Assembly (NCBI RefSeq): GCF_002101555.1
Contig: NZ_LQOL01000080.1
Location: 57,564-121,563 of the forward strand
Source of the DNA: Mycolicibacterium canariasense
Lineage (GTDB): Bacteria > Actinomycetota > Actinomycetes > Mycobacteriales > Mycobacteriaceae
Direction: 5' to 3'
DNA length: 64,000 nt
In this document: one piece after another, positions 48,424-56,729 of the stretch
How positions within the stretch are numbered: the stretch's first letter is position 1
Layout: each line of letters opens with the position of its first letter
Position numbers and translations under genes: made by a program
The notes under the pieces: model-generated
What the model saw: only the letters and a program-made list of their open reading frames with translations
Databases searched by the model: none
What the model was told of the DNA's origin: nothing

Positions 48424-49671
48424 TCAGCCGGTCTTCACCGCGCGTGACGCGTGCTCGATGAGGTCGGCTGCCGTCGCGACGCTCTGCGCCGGGGCGGTCA
48501 TGCCCGCGGCGAAGTCACGGGCGCGGCGTGCGACCGCGGGATCCAGCACGGTGCGCAGCGCGGCGGTCAGCGACTTCTTGGTCATCGACGTAAACCGTTG
48601 CGAGCTACCAATTTTCAGCTTGCGCACGGCGCGGGCCCACACCGGCTGATCGGCCGAGACCCACAGCACCAGGGTGGGCACGCCGGCTCGGGCCCCGGCG
48701 GCGGTCGTGCCCGCGCCGCCGTGGTGCACCACCGCGCGGCAGGCCGGAAAGACCGCCGAATGGTTCACCGCCCCGACCAGCTTGACATGCTCGGCCTGGG
48801 GTAGCCGGTCGAGTTCCCAGACGCCCGCGCTGATCAGGGCTCGCTCGCCCAGCTCGGCGCACACGTCGGTGATCATCGCGACCGCGTCGGCGGGCGACTG
48901 CACCGGCATGCTGCCGAAACCGAAGTAGATCGGCGGGCTGCCCGCGCCGATCCAGGACATCACCTCGTCGTCGACGGCGGTCTCCAATTGCAGGGTGATG
49001 CCGCCGACCAGGGGTCGGCTGCCGCCCCACTCCTGATCCAGGCCGGGGAAGAAGGTGGGATCGTAGGCCTGGATCTCCAGGGCGCCGGCCGCCACGATCC
49101 GCTTCGCGGACCGCACACTGGTGGCCGGCAGCCCGAGTGTGCGGCGCTGGGCGTCCTCGGCGGATTTGCCGAGGCGCCACAACGCCCATTCGCCCACCGC
49201 GAAACCCGGCTTGATCGCCCACAAGGGCAGCGGGAGCGGTAGCAGGTGGCTGTTCGGGCGCGCCGGGAAGTAGTGCAGGGCGGCCATCGGGATGCCGTAG
49301 TGCTCGGCGACGTTGGCGGCAACCTCCTGATAGGTGGTGCCGGTCAGGATGATGTCTGCGTCGGAGGCCAGGTCGGTCAGCGTGGCATTCATGTCCGCCC
49401 AGCCGTCGGTGTAATAGGCGATGCCGTCGCGGATCGCGGCGACCGGGTTCTTCACCTTCCAGTAATTCTGGAAGGCATCGCTTTCCACCTGCTTCTGGGA
49501 ATCCACCCCATAGGCAGCCGCCGGGCCGAGACCGACCGATTCGACGAAGCCGATGAGGTTGGGCGGGACGGCCAGTTTCACCTCGTGGCCGCGTGCGCGC
49601 AGCTCGCGGGCGACCGCGGCGCAGGGCTCGACGTCACCGCGCGTGCCATGGACGGCCACAACGATTCTCAT
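48424..49671 (-). CDS. GT1-family glycosyltransferase (Rv1524/Rv1526c-like)
   Basis: A 415-residue GT-B enzyme of the UDP-glycosyltransferase/Gtf type. The N-terminus MRIVVAVHGTRGDVEPCAAVA and the donor-binding motif VVHHGGAGTTAAGARAGVP (near residue 315) are diagnostic. It probably adds a sugar to the acylated lipid made by this locus. The ATG at 49671 has TAGACT eight bases upstream on this strand and no Shine-Dalgarno, so it is likely a separate leaderless unit running against the operon. The sugar and acceptor are unknown. Confidence 0.93.
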   Translation of the reverse strand: MRIVVAVHGTRGDVEPCAAVARELRARGHEVKLAVPPNLIGFVESVGLGPAAAYGVDSQKQVESDAFQNYWKVKNPVAAIRDGIAYYTDGWADMNATLTDLASDADIILTGTTYQEVAANVAEHYGIPMAALHYFPARPNSHLLPLPLPLWAIKPGFAVGEWALWRLGKSAEDAQRRTLGLPATSVRSAKRIVAAGALEIQAYDPTFFPGLDQEWGGSRPLVGGITLQLETAVDDEVMSWIGAGSPPIYFGFGSMPVQSPADAVAMITDVCAELGERALISAGVWELDRLPQAEHVKLVGAVNHSAVFPACRAVVHHGGAGTTAAGARAGVPTLVLWVSADQPVWARAVRKLKIGSSQRFTSMTKKSLTAALRTVLDPAVARRARDFAAGMTAPAQSVATAADLIEHASRAVKTG

Positions 49672-49679
49672 GAGCCGGA

Positions 49680-49685
49680 AGTCTA
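49680..49685 (-). promoter_or_regulatory. -10 box of the glycosyltransferase gene
   Basis: TAGACT on the minus strand lies eight bases before the ATG at 49671; candidate leaderless promoter. Confidence 0.45.
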
Positions 49686-49717
49686 TTCGGCCGGTACCCG
49701 GTCAGCCGACCGGGCGT

Positions 49718-50452
49718 TCAGCGCCCGGCCTTGGTGAACCATTTCGTCTTGATCTTCCAGGAGTACGCCGAGGTGAGCGCGAAACCGGCGGCACAGCTGC
49801 AGGCGAAGATCCACACCAGCGTGCCGCCGTCCCAGATCTGCAGCGGGACCACGTAGGCGGTGACGATGCGGACGGCGCAGGCGATGATGCCGCTGGCGGA
49901 GGCGGCCAGGTACACGTTGGCGATCGTGCGCGACTTCGGGTCCTTGCGCAGCACCAGCAGGGCGCGCACCCCGTAGCTGAGCAGGTAGATGAGCATGCCG
50001 CAGACCATCAGCCAGTACAGGCTGAGCCAGAAGTCGGTGGGCACCTCGAAGAAATCGGGGCGGTACACGGTGGCGCCGTTGCCCAGCGAGAAGGCGGCCA
50101 GCATCAGGGGGATGCACAGCGTGGCCGGCCGTTCGATGTACTGCTTGAAGGCGCGCTGCATGGCGTGATCGTCCTGCAGCCGGCCGACCGCGTTGTAGAC
50201 GATGGCGGATGCGGCGACGATGTAGCAGTCGTGGCCGATGTAGTCCTCGAGGTTCCACATGCCGGTCATGGCGTGCAGCAGCTTGCCCAGGGTTTCGGAG
50301 GCCAGCGGTGACATCAACAGCACCGCCGTGCCCTGGAGGGCGATGTTCAGGGTCGCCGCAACTTCCCAGCGGCTCGACCAGGTGACGCGTCGGATCCACA
50401 AACTCCACGCGATACACGCCAAGGTGATAGCGATGAGTACGGTGAGTTGCAT
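49718..50452 (-). CDS. polytopic membrane protein, partner of adjacent HTH regulator
   Basis: A 244-residue integral membrane protein with about six to seven hydrophobic segments (first at residues 3-20, last near 215-232) and no known catalytic motif. A GAAGG ribosome-binding site precedes the ATG. It lies 45 bases downstream of the HTH gene in the same orientation. I recall pairs of a small HTH protein and this kind of membrane protein as recurrent in mycobacteria. Function unknown. Confidence 0.78.
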   Translation of the reverse strand: MQLTVLIAITLACIAWSLWIRRVTWSSRWEVAATLNIALQGTAVLLMSPLASETLGKLLHAMTGMWNLEDYIGHDCYIVAASAIVYNAVGRLQDDHAMQRAFKQYIERPATLCIPLMLAAFSLGNGATVYRPDFFEVPTDFWLSLYWLMVCGMLIYLLSYGVRALLVLRKDPKSRTIANVYLAASASGIIACAVRIVTAYVVPLQIWDGGTLVWIFACSCAAGFALTSAYSWKIKTKWFTKAGR

Positions 50453-50497
50453 CTGTCGTGGCCTTCGAGCTGAATTCTGGTCAGCAAATACTACTGC

Positions 50498-50875
50498 TTA
50501 GAGCGGCGGCGCGTCGCTACGTGGCGTCAATTCGGAGAGTCGCGGCGGCCTGGTTTGGCGACGAGTGGCGGTGTCTTCTCGCACCGCCTCCTTCACCGCG
50601 GTGACGGTGAAGGGCGTGGATTCGATGTAGTTCCACACCTCCTGCCGGCTCATGAGTCCGAAGCGGATTTGCAGATCGGGATAACTCAGCGAAAAACGGT
50701 CCGCAACCTGGCGCAACTCCTCGGCGTCGGGGTAGCTGGCCTCTTTGATGCGTCGGTAGTAGGTGCTGCTGGAGATTCCCAGCGCGTCGTAGATGTCCTT
50801 GGCTTCGACGTCGCCGTCGAGCAGGTAATCCAGCAACGCCTTGAGTTGGCGACCGTTCTCATCGGTACGAGGCAC
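50498..50875 (-). CDS. small helix-turn-helix regulator
   Basis: A 125-residue protein with an N-terminal Cro/C1-like helix-turn-helix: KDIYDALGISSSTYYRRIKE near residues 26-45, followed by a helical region and a disordered basic C-terminus. The GTG at 50875 was chosen because TATGGT lies six bases upstream on this strand, giving a leaderless start; ATG 50902 would add nine residues. It diverges from the gene at 51010, and a perfect inverted repeat lies in the gap, so it is the obvious candidate to bind there. Confidence 0.8.
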   Translation of the reverse strand: MPRTDENGRQLKALLDYLLDGDVEAKDIYDALGISSSTYYRRIKEASYPDAEELRQVADRFSLSYPDLQIRFGLMSRQEVWNYIESTPFTVTAVKEAVREDTATRRQTRPPRLSELTPRSDAPPL

Positions 50876-50881
50876 CCACCC

Positions 50882-50887
50882 ACCATA
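50882..50887 (-). promoter_or_regulatory. -10 box of the HTH regulator gene
   Basis: TATGGT on the minus strand lies six bases before GTG 50875, with no Shine-Dalgarno; candidate leaderless promoter. Confidence 0.35.
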
Positions 50888-50969
50888 ACGGCATCCCACC
50901 ATTGGGCGCCAGCAACCATTTTTCGGACATCGAATTCTTAATTGACACTGACGTCACAGTTTCGGGAGT

Positions 50970-50991
50970 TGTGTCCCATATTTGGGACACA
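50970..50991. promoter_or_regulatory. perfect inverted repeat, probable operator
   Basis: TGTGTCCCA and TGGGACACA form perfect 9-base arms with a TATT spacer. The repeat covers the place where the -35 of the promoter at 50997 should be. It lies between the divergent HTH gene and the orphan condensation-domain gene. A second small palindrome, TGACGTCA, is at 50949-50956. Probable binding site of the adjacent HTH protein or another dimeric repressor. Confidence 0.65.
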
Positions 50992-50996
50992 GGCCG

Positions 50997-51002
50997 TAAT
51001 CT
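50997..51002 (+). promoter_or_regulatory. -10 box of the orphan condensation gene
   Basis: TAATCT lies seven bases before the ATG at 51010 and no Shine-Dalgarno is present, indicating a leaderless mRNA. The flanking bases (TAATCTGGTGCGCATG) resemble those of the mmpL start at 59822-59838. Confidence 0.5.
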
Positions 51003-51009
51003 GGTGCGC

Positions 51010-51672
51010 ATGGTTGCTCCGCTTTTCCAGGACCACGTCGGCGCCGGCGAATTCGCCCCGGACCGTGCCGCCTTCCCGCTCGACCTGGTTGCCGTCGACT
51101 CGGGTGTCGCACTGACCCTGACCGACTACAGCGCCGAGCGTGCTCCGATGCCCGACGACCTGCGCCGGCTGGCGGCGCCGTTGTCGCAGGTGCTCACCGA
51201 TGAGCTCGATGGTGCGAGCCGGCATCTCGGTGTGCCCGCCGAGGAGATCCTGCTGGCCGCGCTCGGGCGGACGGTGCAGCGGACCGCCGGCAGCGGAGTG
51301 CTGGCCCTCGACCTGACGGTCTGCGACGCCGCAACGGTGCACGGCGTCGCAGTCCCGTGCGTCGGCCCCGCCGAGGTCGACGCCACCGCGCTGCTGGCCG
51401 ATGTGCGTGCGGCGATCGCCGGGGACGCCGTGGCCGGCGCCGAGGTGGCGTTCAGCTACACCGCCTCCGGTCGGGCGGCCGAGGTCATCCCCGGCCTCGG
51501 GCACGCGCTGGAGCTACGGGCCTATCGTGAGGCCGGCGTGGTTGCGCTGGACTGGTGGTATGACACCCGGCGGTTCGAGGACTACACCGTCGAAGAACTC
51601 ACCGAACAATTTGCGCTGGCCCTGATCGAGGTCACGTCCGAGGCTGTCCCTACCGCCCTCGAGGTCGCCTGA
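51010..51672 (+). CDS. orphan protein resembling the C-terminal half of an NRPS condensation domain
   Basis: A 220-residue protein. The stretch EEILLAALGRTVQRTAGSG (near 78-96), the FSYTASGR segment (near 150) and the end REAGVVALDWWYDTRRFEDY (near 176-195) resemble the C-terminal lobe of condensation domains. The N-terminal half with the HHxxxDG motif is missing, so it is not expected to catalyse condensation alone. The ATG at 51010 sits seven bases after a -10 box. It could be a remnant of a larger acyltransferase, or a small acyl- or carrier-protein-binding protein linked to the lipid locus. Confidence 0.75.
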   Translation: MVAPLFQDHVGAGEFAPDRAAFPLDLVAVDSGVALTLTDYSAERAPMPDDLRRLAAPLSQVLTDELDGASRHLGVPAEEILLAALGRTVQRTAGSGVLALDLTVCDAATVHGVAVPCVGPAEVDATALLADVRAAIAGDAVAGAEVAFSYTASGRAAEVIPGLGHALELRAYREAGVVALDWWYDTRRFEDYTVEELTEQFALALIEVTSEAVPTALEVA

Positions 51673-51684
51673 CCGCGCCTGCCG

Positions 51685-51690
51685 TAAACT
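51685..51690 (+). promoter_or_regulatory. -10 box for the ileS T-box transcript
   Basis: TAAACT fits TANNNT and would place the transcription start near 51697-51699, at the beginning of the T-box leader. Confidence 0.4.
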
Positions 51691-51696
51691 CGCTGC

Positions 51697-51908
51697 CAAC
51701 GGCATCGATCCGGCCATCACCGGGGAGCCTTCGGAAGAAACGCGGTCAGGGCGCGATCCTGCTGCCGAGTAGAACCGAACGGGTGGGCCCGTCATCGCCC
51801 ACATCGAGTGGCGCACCGTCGGTGCGCAAGCGGGGTGGTACCGCGGCGCTCGCGCACCTGCGCGGCGATCGTCCCCGTGCCTGACGTATTTGGCACAGGA
51901 GACATGTC
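51697..51908 (+). promoter_or_regulatory. T-box riboswitch controlling ileS
   Basis: The ileS leader has the parts of an actinobacterial T-box. A short Stem I has an isoleucine specifier ATC at 51716-51718 (CCGGCC-ATC-ACCGG). AGTAGAACCGAACGGG at 51768-51783 fits the Stem II region. A perfect Stem III hairpin GCGCACC/GGTGCGC is at 51811-51827. The T-box GTGGTACCGCGG is at 51835-51846, with CGGGG (51831) able to pair with CCCCG (51873). The AGGAG ribosome-binding site at 51897-51901 is close to the 3' end, so control is probably translational: uncharged tRNA-Ile would expose it. Confidence 0.88.
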
Positions 51909-54900
51909 GTGGCCACCTACCCGAAACCGACGGGCGGATCGCCCAACTTCCCCGCGCTGGAAGCCGACGTCCTTCAGTTCTGGGCCGCCGACGACACCTT
52001 CCGCGCCAGCATCGACCGGCGCGACGTCGCCCCCGAGTACGTCTTCTACGACGGCCCGCCGTTCGCCAACGGGCTGCCGCACTACGGCCACCTGCTCACC
52101 GGCTATGTCAAGGACATCGTCCCGCGCTACCGCACCATGCGCGGCTTCAAGGTGGATCGCCGATTCGGCTGGGACACCCACGGGCTGCCCGCCGAACTCG
52201 AGGTGCAGCGCCAGCTCGGCATCGCCGACAAGGCGCAGATCGAACAGATGGGCATCGAGAAGTTCAACGACGCCTGCCGCGCGTCGGTGCTCAAGTACAC
52301 CGGCGAGTGGCGGGCGTATGTCACCCGGCAGGCCCGCTGGGTCGACTTCGACAACGACTACAAGACGCTGGACCTGGGCTTCATGGAGTCGGTGATCTGG
52401 GCGTTCAAGCAGCTGTGGGACAAGGGCCTGGCGTACGAGGGCAACCGGGTGCTGCCGTACTGCTGGAACGACGAGACGCCGCTGTCCAACCACGAACTGC
52501 GGATGGACGACGATGTCTACCAGAGCCGACAGGACCCGGCGCTGACGGTCGGTTTCCGGGTTTCCGACGAGGGCTTGCGCGAGGAGAGTTCAGTCGCGCG
52601 GGACCTGGCCGGGGCGTACCTGCTCATCTGGACCACCACGCCGTGGACGCTGCCGTCCAACCAGGCCGTCGCGGTCAACCCCGAGGTCACCTACGTCGCG
52701 GTGGACGGCCCGGACGGGAACCGCTACGTGCTGGCCGAGGCCCGGCTGGCCGCCTATGCCCGTGAGCTCGGCGAGGAGCCGGTGGTGGTGGGCAGCTACA
52801 CCGGCGCAGCGTTAGTCGGCACGCATTACACCCCGCCGTTCCCGTACTTCCCGGACGCGGTCAACTCGTTCCAGGTGCTGGCAGCCGACTTCGTCAGCAC
52901 CGATGACGGCACCGGCATCGTGCACATGGCACCGGCCTACGGCGAAGACGACAAGGCCACCGCCGACACCGCCGATATCGTCGCGGTCACCCCGGTCGAC
53001 TCCAAGGGCCGGTTCGACGCGACCGTGCCCGACTACGCCGGACAGCACGTGTTCGACGCCAACCCGCAGATCATCCGCGATCTGAAGAACGGCACCGGCT
53101 CCGCGGGCGCGAACGGTGCCGTGCTGCTGCGCCATGAGACCTATGAGCACTCCTATCCGCACTGCTGGCGCTGCCGCAACCCGCTGATCTACCGCGCGGT
53201 GTCGTCCTGGTTCATCAAGGTCACCGAGTTCCGGGACCGCATGGTGGAGCTCAACCAGCAGATCACCTGGTATCCCGAGCACGTCAAGGACGGCCAGTTC
53301 GGCAAGTGGCTGTCCAATGCCAGGGACTGGTCGGTGTCGCGAAACCGGTACTGGGGCAGCCCGATCCCGGTGTGGAAGTCCGACGATCCGGCGTATCCGC
53401 GGATCGACGTGTACGGCAGCCTTGACGAGCTGGAGCGTGATTTCGGGGTGCGCCCGGACAACCTGCACCGGCCCTATATCGACGAGCTGACCCGGCCCAA
53501 TCCCGACGACCCGACCGGCAAGTCGACCATGCGCCGTATCGAGGATGTCTTCGACGTGTGGTTCGACTCGGGTTCGATGCCGTACGCCCAGGTGCACTAC
53601 CCGTTCGAGAACAAGGACTGGTTCGAGGGTGCCCACGGTGTCGAGGCGCATTTCCCCGGCGACTTCATCGTCGAGTACATCGGCCAGACCCGCGGCTGGT
53701 TCTACACCATGCACGTGTTGGCCACCGCGCTGTTCGACAAGCCGGCGTTCAAAACCTGTGTGGCGCACGGCATCGTGCTGGGCAACGACGGCCAGAAGAT
53801 GAGCAAGTCGCTGCGCAACTACCCGGACGTGTCCGAGGTGTTCGACCGCGACGGGTCCGACGCGATGCGCTGGTTCTTGATGGCCTCGCCGATCCTGCGC
53901 GGCGGCAACCTGATCGTCACCGAGCAGGGCATCCGCGAGGGCGTGCGCCAGGTGCAGTTGCCGTTCTGGAACGCCTACTCGTTCCTCACCCTGTACGCGC
54001 CGAAGCGGGGCGCCTGGCGCACCGACTCGACCCATGTGCTGGACCGCTACATCCTGGCCAAACTGGCCGCACTGCGTGACGACCTGACGGCCTCGCTCGA
54101 TGTCTGCGATATCTCCGGGGCGTGTGAGCAGCTGCGCCAGTTCACCGAAGCGCTGACCAATTGGTATGTGCGGCGGTCACGTTCCCGGTTCTGGGAGGAG
54201 GACGCCGAGGCCATCGACACCCTGCACACGGTGCTCGAGGTGACCGGCCGGCTGGCCGCGCCGCTGCTGCCGCTGGTGTCGGAGGTGATCTGGCGCGGGG
54301 TGACGGGGGAGCGGTCGGTACACCTGACCGAATGGCCCGCAGCCGGCCTGCTGCCCGCCGATCCCGACCTGGTGGCGGCCATGGACCAGGTGCGCGAGGT
54401 GTGCTCGACGGGCTCCTCGCTGCGCAAGGCCAAGAAGCTGCGGGTGCGGTTGCCGCTGCCGAAACTGACCGTGGCGGTGGCCGATCCGGCCGCGCTGGCG
54501 CCGTTCGCCGAGCTGATCGCCGACGAGCTCAACGTCAAGGCGGTCGAGTTCACCGACGATATCGACGCCTACGGCCGGTTCGAGCTCGCCGTCAACGCCC
54601 GGGTGGCCGGTCCGCGGATCGGCAAGGACGTGCAGGCCGCCATCAAGGCGGTGAAGGCCGGTGCGGGTGTGGTCAATCCAGACGGCACCCTGACCGCCGG
54701 GCCCGCCGTGCTGTTGGAGGGCGAGTACACCGCCAAACTCGTTGCCGCCGAACCGGAGTGGACGGCCGCCCTGCCCGACGGCGCGGGCTTGGTGGTGCTG
54801 GACGGGACCGTCACCCCCGAGCTGGAGGCCGAGGGCTGGGCCAAGGACCGCATCCGGGAACTGCAGGAGCTGCGCAAGTCCACCGGCCTGGACGTGTCCG

Positions 54901-55076
54901 ACCGCATCTCGGTCGTGATGGCGGTGCCGGACCGGCTGACCGAGTGGGCGGACACCCACCGCGAACTCATCGCCGGGGAGGTGCTGGCCACCAGCTTCGA
55001 AGTGGTCGGCGCGGACGGGCTGCCCGACGGCAGCGAGATCGGTGACGGGGTGCGGGTGGCGCTGGCCAAGGCGTGA
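51909..55076 (+). CDS. ileS: isoleucyl-tRNA synthetase, eukaryote-like type
   Basis: A 1055-residue class I synthetase charging tRNA-Ile. The HIGH motif appears as HYGHLLTG (near residue 58) and KMSKS as QKMSKSLRNYP (near 630). A long editing domain lies between. The length and HYGH form are those of the eukaryote-like IleS found in mycobacteria, a type associated with low sensitivity to mupirocin. GTG 51909 follows the AGGAG in the T-box leader; an ATG at 51904 is out of frame. Confidence 0.97.
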   Translation: MATYPKPTGGSPNFPALEADVLQFWAADDTFRASIDRRDVAPEYVFYDGPPFANGLPHYGHLLTGYVKDIVPRYRTMRGFKVDRRFGWDTHGLPAELEVQRQLGIADKAQIEQMGIEKFNDACRASVLKYTGEWRAYVTRQARWVDFDNDYKTLDLGFMESVIWAFKQLWDKGLAYEGNRVLPYCWNDETPLSNHELRMDDDVYQSRQDPALTVGFRVSDEGLREESSVARDLAGAYLLIWTTTPWTLPSNQAVAVNPEVTYVAVDGPDGNRYVLAEARLAAYARELGEEPVVVGSYTGAALVGTHYTPPFPYFPDAVNSFQVLAADFVSTDDGTGIVHMAPAYGEDDKATADTADIVAVTPVDSKGRFDATVPDYAGQHVFDANPQIIRDLKNGTGSAGANGAVLLRHETYEHSYPHCWRCRNPLIYRAVSSWFIKVTEFRDRMVELNQQITWYPEHVKDGQFGKWLSNARDWSVSRNRYWGSPIPVWKSDDPAYPRIDVYGSLDELERDFGVRPDNLHRPYIDELTRPNPDDPTGKSTMRRIEDVFDVWFDSGSMPYAQVHYPFENKDWFEGAHGVEAHFPGDFIVEYIGQTRGWFYTMHVLATALFDKPAFKTCVAHGIVLGNDGQKMSKSLRNYPDVSEVFDRDGSDAMRWFLMASPILRGGNLIVTEQGIREGVRQVQLPFWNAYSFLTLYAPKRGAWRTDSTHVLDRYILAKLAALRDDLTASLDVCDISGACEQLRQFTEALTNWYVRRSRSRFWEEDAEAIDTLHTVLEVTGRLAAPLLPLVSEVIWRGVTGERSVHLTEWPAAGLLPADPDLVAAMDQVREVCSTGSSLRKAKKLRVRLPLPKLTVAVADPAALAPFAELIADELNVKAVEFTDDIDAYGRFELAVNARVAGPRIGKDVQAAIKAVKAGAGVVNPDGTLTAGPAVLLEGEYTAKLVAAEPEWTAALPDGAGLVVLDGTVTPELEAEGWAKDRIRELQELRKSTGLDVSDRISVVMAVPDRLTEWADTHRELIAGEVLATSFEVVGADGLPDGSEIGDGVRVALAKA

Positions 55077-55088
55077 GCGCCGAGGTGC

Positions 55089-55301
55089 TCAGGGGCGGGC
55101 CACCCGCGCCGCGCGCCCGGAGAACGACACCACGTCGCCCGGCCGCAACTGCCTGCCACGGCGGGTGTCCACCTCGTCGTTGACCGACACCAGGCCCTCG
55201 GCGATCACCGTTTTGGCGTCCGAGCCGGTGTCGATCAGACCGGCGAGTTTGAGGAACTGCCCCAAGCGGATCGTCTCGTCGCGGATGGGCACGTCGTCCA
55301 T
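55089..55301 (-). CDS. small S4-domain RNA-binding protein
   Basis: A 70-residue protein that is a single S4 fold: IRLGQFLKLAGLIDTGSDAK, then EGLVSVNDEVDTRRGRQLRPGD. It is of the YbcJ/RqcP-like small S4 type, which binds rRNA or tRNA. It converges on ileS with a 12-base gap. The ATG at 55301 has TACGCT eight bases upstream on this strand (55310-55315), so it is probably leaderless. Confidence 0.88.
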   Translation of the reverse strand: MDDVPIRDETIRLGQFLKLAGLIDTGSDAKTVIAEGLVSVNDEVDTRRGRQLRPGDVVSFSGRAARVARP

Positions 55302-55309
55302 GGGCAGCC

Positions 55310-55371
55310 AGCGTAGTCACCCGCCCGGCCGGGCACGTCGGCCCGGACACGTCGGACCCGACCCCTAGCAT
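55310..55371. promoter_or_regulatory. divergent leaderless promoters, S4 protein and dinB
   Basis: The minus-strand TACGCT (55310-55315) lies eight bases before ATG 55301. The plus-strand TAGCAT (55366-55371) lies eight bases before GTG 55380. No Shine-Dalgarno precedes either start. No LexA-type palindrome was noticed between them. Confidence 0.4.
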
Positions 55372-55379
55372 CGAGGGCT

Positions 55380-56729
55380 GTGGAGCGCTGGGTCCTGCAT
55401 CTGGATATGGACGCGTTCTTCGCGTCCGTCGAGCAGCTGACTCGGCCCACCCTGCGGGGCAGGCCGGTCCTGGTCGGCGGGCTGGGCGGGCGCGGTGTGG
55501 TGGCCGGCGCCAGTTACGAGTCCCGGGTGTACGGCGCCCGTTCGGCGATGCCCATGCACCAGGCCCGCCGGCTGGTCGGCGCGTCCGCGGTGGTGCTGCC
55601 GCCGCGCGGCGCGGTCTACGGGGTGGCCAGTGGCCGCGTGTTCGACACGGTGCGCTCGGTGGTGCCGGTACTCGAACAGCTGTCCTTCGACGAGGCGTTC
55701 GGCGAGCCGGCCGAACTGGCCGGTGCGGCGGCCGTCGATGTCGAGAACTTCTGCGCCGCATTGCGCGCCAAGGTGTTGGCCGAAACCGGTCTGGTGGCAT
55801 CGGTCGGTGCGGGCTCCGGCAAGCAGGTTGCCAAGATCGCCTCCGGTCTGGCCAAGCCGGACGGTATCCGGGTGATCGAGCGCAGCGCCGAACGGGCTCT
55901 GCTGGACGGGCTGCCGGTGCGCCGGCTGTGGGGAATCGGCCCGGTCGCCGAGGAGAAGCTGAACCGGCTCGGCATCGAGACCGTCGGCGCATTCGCCGCG
56001 CTCACCGACGGCGAGGTTGCCGACATCCTGGGGGGCACGGTCGGTCCGGCATTGCACCGGCTGGCGCGGGGCATCGATGACCGCCCGGTGGCCGAACGGG
56101 CCGAGGCCAAGCAGATCAGTGCCGAGTCGACTTTTCCCGAGGATTTGCGCACCCTCGACCAGCTACGCGAGGCCGCCGGACCGATCGGCGAACACGCGCA
56201 CCGGCGGCTGACCAAGGACGGCCGGGGTGCCCGCACCGTCACCGTCAAACTCAAGAAGTCGGATATGAGCACCCTGACCCGCTCGGCGACCCTGCCCTAC
56301 GCCACCACCGATGCGGCCACGCTGATCTCCACGGCCCGCCGGCTGCTGCTCGATCCCGTGGAGGTCGGACCGATTCGACTTGTCGGCGTGGGCTTTTCGG
56401 GACTGACGCAGGTGCAGCAGGAATCGCTGTTCCCCGACCTCGACCAGGTGCACGACGATATCGCCGAACACCCGGGGTCACCGGCGGCCGCGGCGGCACC
56501 GCCGGCGCCATGGCGCATCGGCGACGATGTGGCCCACCAGCGTTACGGGCACGGCTGGTTACAGGGTGCCGGCCACGGGGTGATGACGATCCGGTTCGAG
56601 ACACGGGCCAGCGGGCCGGGCGTGGCCAGGACGTTCTCCGATGACGACGACGAGATCACCCGCGCCGATCCGGTGGACAGCCTGGACTGGCAGGACTATC
56701 TGGCCGGTCTCTACCAGAGCACCGAGTAG
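55380..56729 (+). CDS. dinB: Y-family DNA polymerase IV (DinX/DinB1-like)
   Basis: A 449-residue translesion polymerase. The catalytic carboxylates are in HLDMDAFFASVE (D9, D11) and SFDEAF (D104, E105), and the YESRVYGARSAMPMHQA finger segment is present. The C-terminal ~110 residues extend beyond the little-finger domain and end in a KOW/Tudor-like segment (HQRYGHGWLQGAGHGVMTI) and an acidic DDDDE run. This matches the longer mycobacterial DinX (Rv1537). GTG 55380 is eight bases after a -10 box. Confidence 0.94.
   Translation: MERWVLHLDMDAFFASVEQLTRPTLRGRPVLVGGLGGRGVVAGASYESRVYGARSAMPMHQARRLVGASAVVLPPRGAVYGVASGRVFDTVRSVVPVLEQLSFDEAFGEPAELAGAAAVDVENFCAALRAKVLAETGLVASVGAGSGKQVAKIASGLAKPDGIRVIERSAERALLDGLPVRRLWGIGPVAEEKLNRLGIETVGAFAALTDGEVADILGGTVGPALHRLARGIDDRPVAERAEAKQISAESTFPEDLRTLDQLREAAGPIGEHAHRRLTKDGRGARTVTVKLKKSDMSTLTRSATLPYATTDAATLISTARRLLLDPVEVGPIRLVGVGFSGLTQVQQESLFPDLDQVHDDIAEHPGSPAAAAAPPAPWRIGDDVAHQRYGHGWLQGAGHGVMTIRFETRASGPGVARTFSDDDDEITRADPVDSLDWQDYLAGLYQSTE

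Noticed and set aside
48424..49671. Assignment of the glycosyltransferase to glycopeptidolipid synthesis
   Set aside because: No NRPS (mps) genes or rhamnosyl/methyltransferase set typical of GPL loci is present; the neighbours fit an acylated-sugar lipid locus better.
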